Shown: positions 24,509-36,688 of the stretch, in pieces | Layout of the letters: the number at the start of each line of letters is the position of its first letter | Position numbering within the stretch: position 1 is the first letter of the stretch | Source: Mesorhizobium sp. M1C.F.Ca.ET.210.01.1.1 | Lineage (GTDB): Bacteria; Pseudomonadota; Alphaproteobacteria; Rhizobiales; Rhizobiaceae | Reading direction: 5' to 3' | Length of the DNA: 64,000 nucleotides | NCBI RefSeq assembly: GCF_004791585.1 | Contig: NZ_SRUU01000018.1 | Span: 1-64,000 of the forward strand | The notes under the pieces: model-generated | Database searches by the model: none | Told to the model about the DNA's origin: nothing | Seen by the model: only the letters and a program-made list of their open reading frames with translations | Position numbers and translations under genes: made by a program

Positions 24509-25420
24509 ATGACTGCCGCTTCCCTCAAAACCCCAGCCGAACTCGCCGAGCTGCTCGCTTTCTATGCCAGCGCCGGCGTCGACGAGGCGCTGGAAGACGC
24601 GCCCGTAGACCGGTTCGCCGAGGCCCGGCCGAGGCAGGCCGAGCGCGCGCCAGCGCCGGTCGCGCCTGCCCGAGAAAGCCGGGCCGAGCAACGGGCACCC
24701 GAGCCGGGTTTGAACAGGATGCCCGAGCGACCGGCGGCAGCGCCGGGGTTGGACGTAAGCCGGGTGCCGGACGCGCCTGCCCGCCCGATGGCGGCTGCCA
24801 CGGTCCCCGACGAGGGGCAGATCATGCTGGCGCGGCAACTGGCGGCCAGCGCATCGACGCTAGACGAGCTGCGCCAGCACATGGCGGCCTTCGACGGCTG
24901 CAACCTCAAATTCACCGCCAAGAACCTGGTCTTCGCCGACGGCAACCCGAATGCCGACCTGATGCTGGTCGGCGAGGCGCCGGGCCGCGACGAGGATCTC
25001 GAAGGCCTGCCCTTCGTCGGCCGCTCCGGCCGGCTGCTCGACCTGATGCTCGCCGCGATCGGCCTCGACCGGACCTCGGCCTACATCGCCAACGTCATCC
25101 CGTGGCGGCCGCCGGGAAACCGCACGCCGACGCCGCACGAAACCGAGATCTGCCGGCCGTTCATCGAAAGGCAGATCGAGCTGGTCAATCCGAAGGTGCT
25201 GGTCAATCTCGGCGGACCGTCGGCCAAGACCCTGCTCAACACCACCGAGGGCATCCTCAGGCTGCGCGGCAACTGGCGCGTCCACACGACCGCATCGGGA
25301 ACCGCCATTCCTGCCATGCCGACACTGCACCCGGCCTATCTGCTGCGGACGCCGGCGCACAAGAAGCTGGCGTGGCGGGACTTCCTCGAGGTGAAGGCGA
25401 AGCTGAGGGGGTTGGCGTGA
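24509..25420 (+). CDS. Uracil-DNA glycosylase, family 4/5-like
   Basis: 303 residues. Residues 1-100 are an Ala/Pro/Arg-rich, probably disordered extension. The catalytic domain has LMLVGEAPGRDEDLEGLPFVG (motif 1, about 152-171), IANVIPWRPPGN and TLHPAYLLR (motif 2 His). This is the family 4-type SPO1-related UDG superfamily, removing uracil from DNA. Only two cysteines are present (C131 in GCNLKF, C215 in EICRPF), whereas classical family 4 enzymes use four to bind a 4Fe-4S cluster, so cluster binding here is doubtful. Similar reduced forms occur in alphaproteobacteria. Confidence 0.9.
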   Translation: MTAASLKTPAELAELLAFYASAGVDEALEDAPVDRFAEARPRQAERAPAPVAPARESRAEQRAPEPGLNRMPERPAAAPGLDVSRVPDAPARPMAAATVPDEGQIMLARQLAASASTLDELRQHMAAFDGCNLKFTAKNLVFADGNPNADLMLVGEAPGRDEDLEGLPFVGRSGRLLDLMLAAIGLDRTSAYIANVIPWRPPGNRTPTPHETEICRPFIERQIELVNPKVLVNLGGPSAKTLLNTTEGILRLRGNWRVHTTASGTAIPAMPTLHPAYLLRTPAHKKLAWRDFLEVKAKLRGLA

Positions 25421-25428
25421 TTGCCCTT

Positions 25429-25456
25429 CCCTTCTCCCCTCACAAGGGGAGAAGGG
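25429..25456 (+). terminator. Perfect 12-bp hairpin after the glycosylase gene
   Basis: CCCTTCTCCCCT (25429-25440) and AGGGGAGAAGGG (25445-25456), loop CACA, 8 bases after the stop codon. There is no T-run, so it may be a repeat-type hairpin that protects the transcript end rather than a classical terminator. Confidence 0.6.
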
Positions 25457-25511
25457 GGAGCATAACCTCCCAGGTAATTGAACTCCTCCCCTCCCGCCCT
25501 ACTCATCCCTC

Positions 25512-26324
25512 ATGACAACATCCGAAATCTCCGCCGGAAGCCTGATCCGCGAATGGCGCACGCGCCGGCGCATGAGCCAGCTCGATCTCGCCATGGAGGC
25601 CGACATCTCGCAGCGGCATCTCTCCTTCGTCGAAAGCGGCCGCGCCCAGCCGTCGCGCGAGATGGTGCTGCATCTGGCCGAGCAGCTTTCGATCCCGCTG
25701 CGCCAGCGCAACCAGCTCCTGCTCGCCGCGGGCTTTGCGCCGAGCTTCGGCGAAAGGCCGCTGACCGACGCGACGCTTGCACCGGCATTTGCCGCGGTCG
25801 AGACCGTGCTGAGAGGCCACGAGCCCTTCCCTGCCCTTGCTGTGGACCGGCACTGGAACCTCGTTTCCGCCAATGCGGCGATCGGCCCGTTCCTCGCCGA
25901 CGTCTCGGAGCCGTCGCTGCTCACGCCGCCGGTGAATGTGCTGAGGCTCAGCCTCCATCCGGGCGGCGTCGCGCCGCGCATCGTCAACCTTGCCGAGTGG
26001 CGCGCGCATCTCCTGGAGCGCCTCAAGCACCAGAATGATGCCACCGGCGATCCGGTGCTGATCGAATTGGAGCAGGAGCTGCGCGGCTACCCGTCCGGGC
26101 TGAAGAGCAGCCGACCTGCGCCGGTGGAGCCGAGCGCCATCGTGCATCCGCTCAGGCTCGCGCATGGCGACACAGTGTTGTCCTTCATCAGCACGATCAC
26201 GGTGTTCGGCACGCCGCTCGACGTCACGCTGTCAGAACTGGCGATTGAATCTTTTTTCCCGGCCGACGAGCAGACACGGACGGTGCTGGTGCGGCTGGCG
26301 AAGGAGCGGGCTGCGGCTTCGTAG
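25512..26324 (+). CDS. XRE-family regulator with MmyB-like ligand-binding domain
   Basis: 270 residues. An N-terminal helix-turn-helix (GSLIREWRTRRRMSQLDLA then DISQRHLSFVESGRAQPSR, residues 8-50) is followed by a MmyB-like PAS-type domain (ALAVDRHWNLVSANAAIGPF) and a C-terminal segment GDTVLSFISTITVFGTPLDV typical of this group. These regulators are often next to the genes they control; here the convergent DMT transporter gene starts on the other strand, so the target is unclear. Structures of relatives suggest a hydrophobic ligand. Confidence 0.88.
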   Translation: MTTSEISAGSLIREWRTRRRMSQLDLAMEADISQRHLSFVESGRAQPSREMVLHLAEQLSIPLRQRNQLLLAAGFAPSFGERPLTDATLAPAFAAVETVLRGHEPFPALAVDRHWNLVSANAAIGPFLADVSEPSLLTPPVNVLRLSLHPGGVAPRIVNLAEWRAHLLERLKHQNDATGDPVLIELEQELRGYPSGLKSSRPAPVEPSAIVHPLRLAHGDTVLSFISTITVFGTPLDVTLSELAIESFFPADEQTRTVLVRLAKERAAAS

Positions 26325-26326
26325 CC

Positions 26327-27274
26327 TTATCCCTGCGGCGGAGTGGCCCGCCTTGTCCGCGTGCGCTCCAGACCCAGCTGCCTTTCGCGCCAGATGATGA
26401 AGGTGCCGGCGGCCACCACGATCACGCCGCCTACAAGCGTGTTCAGCGACGTCACGTCGCCGAAGACGAAATAGCCGACGACAACGCCGAGGATCATCGA
26501 GGTGTATTCGAAAGGCGCCACGACCGAGGCCTCGGCATGGCGATAGGCGGCTGTCATCAGGATCTGGCCGAGCCCGCCGCAGAAGCCGGCCACGACAAGC
26601 AGCGCGGCCTGCATCGGCGTCAGCGCCTGCCAGCCGAAAGGCAATGTGAACAGCGCCAGCACGCTTGCCGTCGAGGAGAACCACAGCACGATGGTCGCCG
26701 TCTTCTCGGTCTGCACGAGATTGCGCACCAGAAGCATGGCGACGGCCGAGATCGCCGCGGCGATCAGCGCCGCCATGACGCCCAGCACTTCCTGATCGTC
26801 GAGCGCCTCGTCGGAATTCAAGAGCGTCAGTTCCGGCCAGGAGATGATGAGCACGCCAATGAGACCGACGGCAACCGCGCTCCAGCGATAGACGCGGATC
26901 GTCTCGCCGAGGAAGACCGAGGAGAACACCACGACCAGCAGCGGCTGGGCATAGTTCAGCGTGATCGCCTCCGGCAGCGGCAACCTGGTCAGCGCGAAGA
27001 AACCGAGCCCCATGGCGCCGACGCCGACGAGCCCGCGGGCGATGTGGTTGAACGGCCGTTTCGTGGTGAATGCCGTGCCAAGCTGTCCCGTGAACGCCAG
27101 GAAGGCGATGATCGGGAAGATGGCGAAGAAGGAGCGGAAGAAGACGATCTGCCCGGCGGGAACATCGCCGGCCGCCTTGATGCAGGTCTGCATGCTGACG
27201 AAGACCGCCACGGAGACGATCTTGAGCGCAATGCCGCGCAGCGTGCTGTGGCCGACGGCATGATCGACGGTCAT
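26327..27274 (-). CDS. DMT-superfamily (EamA) transporter
   Basis: 315 residues from ATG 27274; the frame stays open for another 1.7 kb, but that is antisense to pepN and is not used. Ten hydrophobic segments form two EamA repeats, e.g. GQIVFFRSFFAIFPIIAFLA in the first and SVVAPFEYTSMILGVVVGYF with VGGVIVVAAGTFIIW in the second. EamA proteins export metabolites or amino acids; substrate unknown. It ends 2 bases from the XRE stop codon and diverges from pepN over 153 bases. Confidence 0.9.
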   Translation of the reverse strand: MTVDHAVGHSTLRGIALKIVSVAVFVSMQTCIKAAGDVPAGQIVFFRSFFAIFPIIAFLAFTGQLGTAFTTKRPFNHIARGLVGVGAMGLGFFALTRLPLPEAITLNYAQPLLVVVFSSVFLGETIRVYRWSAVAVGLIGVLIISWPELTLLNSDEALDDQEVLGVMAALIAAAISAVAMLLVRNLVQTEKTATIVLWFSSTASVLALFTLPFGWQALTPMQAALLVVAGFCGGLGQILMTAAYRHAEASVVAPFEYTSMILGVVVGYFVFGDVTSLNTLVGGVIVVAAGTFIIWRERQLGLERTRTRRATPPQG

Positions 27275-27427
27275 CTTGCCTCGTGACGATGGTCGGAAAC
27301 GAAGCCCAGAAATAGACCCTGGCGCGGTTTTGTCGAGTGACTGTTTCGTGTAAAGAGCGCGGACTTCACAATTCCTGCGCCAGCAACGCCCGCTGTCCGC
27401 ACGAAAATCGACAGGAAAACCAACGGA

Positions 27428-30073
27428 ATGCGCACCGATACCGGCCAAGTCTTCAAACTCGAAGACTATCGCCCCAGCGACTATCTCATTCCGCGGACCG
27501 AACTCGATTTCCGCCTGTCGCCGGATGCCACGCGTGTCACTGCCCTGCTTACCGTCGAGCGGCGCGAGGGCGTCGCCGTTTCGGCGCCGCTGGTCCTCGA
27601 CGGCGACGGGCTGACGCTGCTCGGCGTGGCGATAGACGGGCGTGCGCTCGCGCCGGCGGAGTACCAGGCGACGCCGGACCAGCTGACCATTCTGACGCCG
27701 CCGGCGGCACGGCGCTTCGAGCTTCGTCTCGAGACCGAGATCGCGCCGTCCAGCAACGAGGCCCTGATGGGCCTCTACCGGTCCAGCAATGTCTATTGCA
27801 CGCAGTGCGAGGCAGAGGGCTTTCGCCGCATCACCTATTTCCTCGACCGCCCCGACATCCTGTCGGTCTACACCGTGCGGATCGAGGCGCCGCACAACGA
27901 AGCGCCTCTGCTGCTCTCCAACGGCAACCCGATTGAAAGCGGCGCGCTGGCCGACGGCCGGCACTATGCCGTCTGGCATGACCCCTTCCCCAAGCCGTCC
28001 TATCTCTTCGCGCTGGTGGCCGGCGCGCTCGGCAAGGTCGCCGGCAGCTTCACCACCATGTCCGGCCGCGAGGTCGAGCTCGGCATCTATGTCGAGCCAG
28101 GCAAGGAACGGCTTGCCGGCTACGCGATGGATGCGCTGAAGCGTTCGATGAAGTGGGACGAGGAAGCCTTCGGCCGCGAGTACGACCTCGACGTCTTCAA
28201 CATCGTCGCCGTCTCCGACTTCAACATGGGCGCGATGGAGAACAAGGGCCTCAACATCTTCAATGACAAATATGTGCTGGCCGACGAGGAGACCGCGACC
28301 GATGCCGATTTCGCCAATATCGAGGCGATCATCGCGCATGAGTATTTCCACAATTGGACCGGCAACAGAATCACTTGCCGCGACTGGTTCCAGCTCTGCC
28401 TGAAGGAAGGGCTGACGGTTTACCGCGACCACGAATTCTCCGCCGACCAGCGCTCGCGGGCGGTCAAGCGCATCGCCGAGGTGCGCACGCTGCGCGCGCA
28501 TCAATTCCCCGAGGACCAGGGGCCGCTGGCGCACCCCGTGCGGCCGCGCCGCTACCGCGAGATCAACAACTTCTATACCGCGACCGTCTACGAGAAGGGC
28601 TCGGAGGTGGTGCGCATGATCCGCACCATCCTCGGCGCCGAACTCTTCCGCGCCGGCATGGACCTCTATTTCGAGCGGCATGACGGCGAGGCCGCGACCA
28701 TCGAGGATTTCCTCAAAGTGTTCGAGGACGTTTCGGGCCGTGACCTCGCGCAGTTCGCGCTCTGGTACCATCAGGCCGGCACGCCGAACCTGACGGTCAG
28801 TTCCTCCTACAATGCGGCGGCGAAGGCATTCACGCTGGAGATCGAACAGTCGGTGCCGCCGACGCCGTCGGAAAGCCGCAAGCGGCTGATGCACATTCCG
28901 CTGGCCTTCGGGCTGGTCGGCGCCGGCGGCAAGCCGGTCGCCTGGGCGGCCGCCGACGGCGCCACCGTCGAGGACGGCGTCATCCATATCCGCAAGCGGC
29001 GACACACGGTAAGCTTCTCAGGCGTTTCAGAGCGGCCGTCCGTGTCGCTCAACCGCGGCTTCTCGGCGCCGATCACGCTTTCGGTGCAGCAGAAGGCCGA
29101 GGATCAGTTCTTCCTCGCCAGCCATGACAGCGATTCCTTCTCGCGCTGGCAGGCGTCCAACACGCTGCTGACCGATGCGCTGATCGCGGCCTTCCGCCAG
29201 GTGCTGGGCGGCAGGGCGCCGGCCTTTTCGCAAGAGCTCGCCGAGCTTGCCGGCAGGATCGGAGGCGACGAGACGCTGGAGCCGGCCTACCGGGCGCTGG
29301 CGCTGGCGCTTCCCGGCGAGGCCGACATTGCCCGTGACATCGGCAAGGGCATCGACCCCGACGCCATCTTCGCCGCCCGCGAGGCACTGGCGCGGACCAT
29401 CGCCGTGGCGAACCGCGGGGGCTTCCGCGCGCTCTACGACAACCTCGCCGACAAGGGTCCGTTCACACCCGACGCCGCGAGCGCCGGACGGCGGGCGCTG
29501 CGCAACATCCTGCTCGACTATCTTTCGCTGCTGCCAGAGGGCGCGGCACTTGCCGGACGGCACTTCCATGCCGCCACCAATATGACCGACCGCGCCGCCG
29601 CTCTCACTGTGCTGGCGCACCGCCATGCCGGCACACGCCAAGCAGAGGAGGCGCTGGCGACCTTCGAGGCGAGGTATCGCGGGGATGCGCTGGTGCTCGA
29701 CAAATGGTTCCAGATCCAGGCAGGCGTGCCTGGCGAGCGGACCGTTGAAAAGGTGCGCGCGCTGATGCAGCATCCCGCGTTCTCGATCGCCAATCCCAAC
29801 CGGGTGCGCTCGCTGATCGGCACCTTCTCCAGCGCCAACCAGACCGGCTTCCATCGTACCGACGGCCAGGGCTACCGCCTCTTCGCCGAGACCGTGCTCG
29901 AGGTCGAGAAGCGCAACCCGCAGGTGGCGGCACGGCTGGCGACAGCGCTCAGGTCCTGGCGCTCGCTGGAACCGGTCCGGCAGAACAAGGCCAGGCAGGC
30001 GCTGCTGCAGATCGCCAATGCCGAGAACCTGTCTGCCGATCTGCGCGACATCGTGGAGCGGACACTGGCGTAG
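27428..30073 (+). CDS. pepN: Aminopeptidase N (M1 family)
   Basis: 881 residues, typical of bacterial PepN. The exopeptidase motif GAMENKG is at 268-274. The zinc site HEYFHNWTGN has His304, Glu305 and His308, and the third ligand Glu327 follows in LCLKEGLTVYRD, giving the HExxH-x18-E pattern. The C-terminal DUF3458 domains extend to the end. It removes N-terminal residues from peptides in the cytoplasm and is the main aminopeptidase in many proteobacteria. Start ATG 27428 follows a purine-rich AGGAAAACC. Confidence 0.97.
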   Translation: MRTDTGQVFKLEDYRPSDYLIPRTELDFRLSPDATRVTALLTVERREGVAVSAPLVLDGDGLTLLGVAIDGRALAPAEYQATPDQLTILTPPAARRFELRLETEIAPSSNEALMGLYRSSNVYCTQCEAEGFRRITYFLDRPDILSVYTVRIEAPHNEAPLLLSNGNPIESGALADGRHYAVWHDPFPKPSYLFALVAGALGKVAGSFTTMSGREVELGIYVEPGKERLAGYAMDALKRSMKWDEEAFGREYDLDVFNIVAVSDFNMGAMENKGLNIFNDKYVLADEETATDADFANIEAIIAHEYFHNWTGNRITCRDWFQLCLKEGLTVYRDHEFSADQRSRAVKRIAEVRTLRAHQFPEDQGPLAHPVRPRRYREINNFYTATVYEKGSEVVRMIRTILGAELFRAGMDLYFERHDGEAATIEDFLKVFEDVSGRDLAQFALWYHQAGTPNLTVSSSYNAAAKAFTLEIEQSVPPTPSESRKRLMHIPLAFGLVGAGGKPVAWAAADGATVEDGVIHIRKRRHTVSFSGVSERPSVSLNRGFSAPITLSVQQKAEDQFFLASHDSDSFSRWQASNTLLTDALIAAFRQVLGGRAPAFSQELAELAGRIGGDETLEPAYRALALALPGEADIARDIGKGIDPDAIFAAREALARTIAVANRGGFRALYDNLADKGPFTPDAASAGRRALRNILLDYLSLLPEGAALAGRHFHAATNMTDRAAALTVLAHRHAGTRQAEEALATFEARYRGDALVLDKWFQIQAGVPGERTVEKVRALMQHPAFSIANPNRVRSLIGTFSSANQTGFHRTDGQGYRLFAETVLEVEKRNPQVAARLATALRSWRSLEPVRQNKARQALLQIANAENLSADLRDIVERTLA

Positions 30074-30089
30074 CGATGGAGCGCCCCAG

Positions 30090-31693
<1,604 letters not shown>

Positions 31694-33133
31694 TCAGGCG
31701 CTCGCGCTGTTTGCAACCGCTTGCGCTGCGCCGCGTGGCCGCGCGATCAGCACCAACACGATGAGCAGCGCGAGCGCCAGCATGGCGGAGCCGGCGGCGA
31801 GCGCCGCGCCGAAGCGATAGGCGAGCAGATCCCGGCCACCCAGCGGGCCGGCGCCGATCACGGCGACCGCGACAAGAACGGCAAGGCCGAGCGAATTGCC
31901 GAGCTGATGGGCGACGTTGACGACGCCCGAGCCAGCGCCGGCATCCTCCGACGCCACGCCGGCGATGCCCGATGTGGTCAACGGGCTGAGTGTCATGCCT
32001 TGGCCGGCGCCGATCAGCATCATCGGTAATGCCACGCCCGTCCAATAATCCGTGCCAAACGAGGCGCGGCTGAGCCAGGCCATACCGAAAAGTGCAAGGG
32101 CGAGGCCGCCAGCGAGCACACGCCCATTGCTGAGCCGGCGCGTCAGCTGCGGTACTACCATCGCCACCGTGAAGTTCATCATTGTCATCGGCAGGAAAGC
32201 CATGCCGGTGAGCGAGGCCCCGTAGGCAAGGACCCCTTGCAAATATTGCGTGGTGAAGAAAAAGAAACCTATCATGGCACCGAGGAACAGGATGCGAGCG
32301 GCGTAGGCGCCGGCGCGCTCACGGCTGGCGAACAGCCGCAGCGGCATGATCGGCTGCTTTGCCTTCCATTCGTTGAGTATGAAGATACCGAGCAGGACCG
32401 CGGCACCGGTCAGCGAGGCCTGGGTAACACTGTCCGCCCAGCCGCTGTCGGCCGAACGGATGAAGCCGTAGACAAGGGCCGCCATGCCGACGGTCGAGGT
32501 CAGCGCGCCGATAATGTCGAGCTGACCGGCACTCTGTTCGGTCTCAGCGATATATCGCCGCGCCGCGACGATCATGGCGATGCCGATCGGCAGATTGATC
32601 AAGAAGCCGACGCGCCACGAGATCCAATCGGCCAGAAGGCCGCCCAGCACCAGCCCCACGCTCGCCGCGATGCCGGCTACGGCGCTATAATAGGATACGG
32701 CGCGCGTGCGCTCTGGTCCTTCGTCGAAGGTAGTCTGCAGCAAGGCGAGCGTCGAGGGTGCCAGAATAGCTGCGCCGAAGCCTTGAACGGCGCGTGTGCC
32801 GATCATCCAAGCGACCGATTGCGCGGCTCCGATCGCCAGCGAGGCAAAAGTGAAAAGGGCGAGGCCGACCATGAGCATGCGCCGGCGGCCGAGAATATCG
32901 CCCGCCCGCGCACCCAAGAGCAGGAAGCCACCAAAGGTCAAGGTATAGGCACTCTGTACCCATGCCAGCCCGGCGTCCGTGAAGCCGAGTCCTTGATGAA
33001 TCCTGGGCAGACCGGTGAGCACGATCGAAGTGTCGAGCACAATCATCACGTAGCTGACCAGGATTATCGCCAGGATGGCGGCCTTGTTCAATCCGGACGC
33101 TGCGGCCTGCGAGCCGGCTCCTTTGGTGTTCAT
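31694..33133 (-). CDS. MFS multidrug efflux transporter, DHA2 (EmrB/QacA) type
   Basis: 479 residues from ATG 33133. Fourteen hydrophobic segments are expected; seen clearly are motif LDTSIVLTGLPRI in helix 1, the A-motif GARAGDILGRRRMLMVGL, and VLGGLLADWISWRVGFLINL, the antiporter motif of DHA2 exporters. It would export drugs or toxic metabolites with proton antiport. It leads the operon with the aldo/keto reductase (27-base gap). The adjacent LysR regulator is the probable controller. Confidence 0.93.
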   Translation of the reverse strand: MNTKGAGSQAAASGLNKAAILAIILVSYVMIVLDTSIVLTGLPRIHQGLGFTDAGLAWVQSAYTLTFGGFLLLGARAGDILGRRRMLMVGLALFTFASLAIGAAQSVAWMIGTRAVQGFGAAILAPSTLALLQTTFDEGPERTRAVSYYSAVAGIAASVGLVLGGLLADWISWRVGFLINLPIGIAMIVAARRYIAETEQSAGQLDIIGALTSTVGMAALVYGFIRSADSGWADSVTQASLTGAAVLLGIFILNEWKAKQPIMPLRLFASRERAGAYAARILFLGAMIGFFFFTTQYLQGVLAYGASLTGMAFLPMTMMNFTVAMVVPQLTRRLSNGRVLAGGLALALFGMAWLSRASFGTDYWTGVALPMMLIGAGQGMTLSPLTTSGIAGVASEDAGAGSGVVNVAHQLGNSLGLAVLVAVAVIGAGPLGGRDLLAYRFGAALAAGSAMLALALLIVLVLIARPRGAAQAVANSASA

Positions 33134-33199
33134 GGTCAATGTCCTGGTTGATGTGCTGCCGACATTCGCGACTGCAGGTGACCGACATTTAACGCGTGC

Positions 33200-33212
33200 A
33201 TCGCTATGCGAT
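33200..33212. promoter_or_regulatory. Candidate LysR operator
   Basis: ATCGC-TAT-GCGAT, a perfect 5-bp dyad with 3-base spacer, in the 121-base divergent region between the MFS and LysR genes. LysR proteins bind interrupted dyads in exactly this setting; assignment is by position. Confidence 0.4.
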
Positions 33213-33254
33213 TAGACGCTAGAATGCGCATGAGCTTATGAGGAAGATTCATGA

Positions 33255-34148
<894 letters not shown>

Positions 34149-34317
34149 GGCCGCTTATCATCAGGAAACCAGCGTCAGGCCATATATTTCAATCAACTTT
34201 TAATCTTTTTTGGCCCCGCCTCTGGACAAGGCGAATCACCTTTGATTCTTTACTGACGATTCGGGCGTGCGGCGTAGCCGGGTCGTCAAGTATGCGGCAA
34301 ATCGGGGAGTGCCATTT

Positions 34318-36639
34318 ATGGCCAAGACGGACGCGTGGGGCGCGCCCGGAGGGAAGGCTTTTGCGCGTCGCGAGGCAAGGGGCGACGGGCTTGCCGGCAA
34401 CGCGCGCCTGATCGCGGAGCCCGCCTACCAGCGGCTGCTGGCGGCGGAGCCGCTGCTGCGCCGCGCGATACCGGCGCTGATCGTCATCTTCCTGATCGTC
34501 ATCGCCGCACTGCGCTTCCTGTCGCTGGTGAACGAGCGCGACGAGGTCGAACGGGAGACCAAGGCGGTGCTGTCGCTCGCCGCTGGGCAGATGGCGCAAG
34601 CAATCACCGCAGACGCGAGCGCGGCTGGCGCCAATGCCACGGATCTCCTTGAGACCACCAGCCGCCAGGGTGCCATGGGCCGCAGCCATGTGCTGGCCAT
34701 CACCGACGGCGCCTTCAAGATCATCGCCGTATCGCCGTTGTCGACAGGCTGGCAGGGGCGCGCGCTCGACAGCCTCGTGCTCGGCGGCCAGCCGCTGTTC
34801 ATGTTCGGCGATCGCGCCGGCGTGATGGATGTCAGCATCGGCGGCAAGGACTGGCTTGCCGCCGTCAGTCTCGCGGGCGACCGCAAGAATGCCGCGGCGG
34901 TGCTCGTGCCCAAGGAGGTGGTGTTCGAGAGCTGGCGCAAGACTGTGTCGCTCAACGTCACGCTGTTCGTTTTGACGGCAGGCGTGCTGATCGTCATCCT
35001 CTATGCCTATTTTGGCCAGGCGGCGCGCGCCCAGGCGGCAGACCGCATCTATCTCGAAGCCCACCAGCGCATCGACATGGCGCTGGTGCGCGGCCGCTGC
35101 GGGTTGTGGGACTGGGACATGGTGCGCGGCAAGATGTACTGGTCGCGCTCGATGTACGACATGCTGGGCTACGAGCCCTGCGATACGATGCTGTCGTTCG
35201 GCGAGGTCGACGAGATCATTCATCCCGACGACGGCGATCTCTTCGAGCTCGCCAACCGCATCGTCGAGCGCGAGATCGACCATATAGACCAGGTGTTCCG
35301 CATGCGCCATGCCGACGGGCAGTGGGTGTGGATGCGCGCCCGCGCCCAGGTGATCGATCCGGAGGCGCCGGAGATCCAGCTGATCGGCATCGCCGTCGAC
35401 GTCACCGAGCAGCGCCACCTGGCGCTGCGCTCGGAAGCGGCCGACATGCGGCTCAGGACCGCGATCGAGAACATCAACGAATCCTTCGTGCTGTGGGACG
35501 CCGCCGAGCGGCTGATCATGTGCAACTCCAAATTCCAGAAGGACAACGGGCTATCGGACCGCGACGTGGTGCCGGGCGCGACCCGCGACATGCTGGAGGA
35601 GCGCATGCTCGCCTTCGCCTCGGAGCGCAGGCTCGCCAATGCCAACGGTCCGCATGGCGGCGTGACGCTGGAGCGTCAGCTCGCCGACGGCCGCTGGCTC
35701 CAAGTCAACGAGCTCAGGACCCGCGATGGCGGCATCGTCTCGGTCGGCTCCGACATCACCCAGATCAAGCTGCACCAGGAAAAGCTGGTCGACAGCGAGC
35801 GCCGGCTGATGGCGACGATCCACGACCTCAGCCTCGCGCGCCGCGCCGAGGAGGAACGCGCCAAGGAGCTGGTCGAGCTCAACCGCAAATACATGAAGGA
35901 GACCGAGCGCGCCGAGGCCGCCAACCGGGCCAAATCGGAGTTTCTCGCCAACATGTCGCATGAATTGCGCACGCCGCTCAACGCCATCATCGGCTTCTCG
36001 GAACTGATGGAACAGCGCCTGTTCGGGCCGCTCGGTTCCGAACGCTACGAGGAATATGCCAGCGACATCAACGGCAGCGGCAAATACCTGCTCGGCGTCA
36101 TCAACGACATACTCGACATGTCGAAGATCGAAGCCGGCCAGTTCTCGCTCGACCGCGAGGAGATCGACCTCTGCCCGCTGATCAAGGAAACGGTACGCGT
36201 CATCTCGCTGCAGGCGGCGGAAAAGTCGATCAAGGTCGAGACGCGCATCGCCGACTCCATGCGGCTTTACGCCGACCGCCGCGCCATCAAGCAGATCGCC
36301 ATCAACCTCTTGTCCAACGCGGTGAAGTTCACCGGCCAGGGCGGCCATATCACGGTCCGGGCGCGCAGCGCCTCAGGCGCGCTGGTGCTGACCATCGAGG
36401 ACAATGGCTGCGGTATCCCGAAACAGGCGTTGAGCAAGCTCGGCCGGCCGTTCGAGCAGGTTCAGAACCAGTTCTCCAAGAACCACACCGGCTCAGGGCT
36501 TGGGCTGGCCATATCGCGCTCGCTCGCCGAACTGCAGGGCGGCGCGCTGAAGATCCGCTCGACCGAGGGCGTCGGCACCATCGTGTCGGTGCGCATCCCG
36601 CTGAAGAAGCCGCCGCCCACGGTGAAGGCTGCGGCCTGA
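34318..36639 (+). CDS. PAS-domain sensor histidine kinase
   Basis: 773 residues from ATG 34318. Two membrane helices (about 50-68 and 216-236) enclose a periplasmic sensor domain. Then come a PAS domain (GLWDWDMVRGKMYWSRSMYD, HADGQWVWMRARAQ), a second PAS (NINESFVLWDAAERLIMCNS), a coiled linker, the HisKA H-box SHELRTPLNAIIGFSE with His548, and HATPase N, G1 and G2 boxes (INLLSNAVKFT, EDNGCGIPK, GSGLGLAIS). It autophosphorylates and signals to an unlinked response regulator, as no receiver gene is adjacent. It converges with glnE. Confidence 0.93.
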   Translation: MAKTDAWGAPGGKAFARREARGDGLAGNARLIAEPAYQRLLAAEPLLRRAIPALIVIFLIVIAALRFLSLVNERDEVERETKAVLSLAAGQMAQAITADASAAGANATDLLETTSRQGAMGRSHVLAITDGAFKIIAVSPLSTGWQGRALDSLVLGGQPLFMFGDRAGVMDVSIGGKDWLAAVSLAGDRKNAAAVLVPKEVVFESWRKTVSLNVTLFVLTAGVLIVILYAYFGQAARAQAADRIYLEAHQRIDMALVRGRCGLWDWDMVRGKMYWSRSMYDMLGYEPCDTMLSFGEVDEIIHPDDGDLFELANRIVEREIDHIDQVFRMRHADGQWVWMRARAQVIDPEAPEIQLIGIAVDVTEQRHLALRSEAADMRLRTAIENINESFVLWDAAERLIMCNSKFQKDNGLSDRDVVPGATRDMLEERMLAFASERRLANANGPHGGVTLERQLADGRWLQVNELRTRDGGIVSVGSDITQIKLHQEKLVDSERRLMATIHDLSLARRAEEERAKELVELNRKYMKETERAEAANRAKSEFLANMSHELRTPLNAIIGFSELMEQRLFGPLGSERYEEYASDINGSGKYLLGVINDILDMSKIEAGQFSLDREEIDLCPLIKETVRVISLQAAEKSIKVETRIADSMRLYADRRAIKQIAINLLSNAVKFTGQGGHITVRARSASGALVLTIEDNGCGIPKQALSKLGRPFEQVQNQFSKNHTGSGLGLAISRSLAELQGGALKIRSTEGVGTIVSVRIPLKKPPPTVKAAA

Positions 36640-36688
36640 ACTGCGGCCTGAAGTTTCGAAACGCTGGCGCGAAAGAATGAGACGCGGG

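Noticed and set aside
26327-29005. Very long minus-strand frame (892 codons) covering the DMT transporter and half of pepN antisense
   Set aside because: The portion beyond ATG 27274 is antisense to pepN, whose motifs are unambiguous; open antisense frames are common at this G+C.
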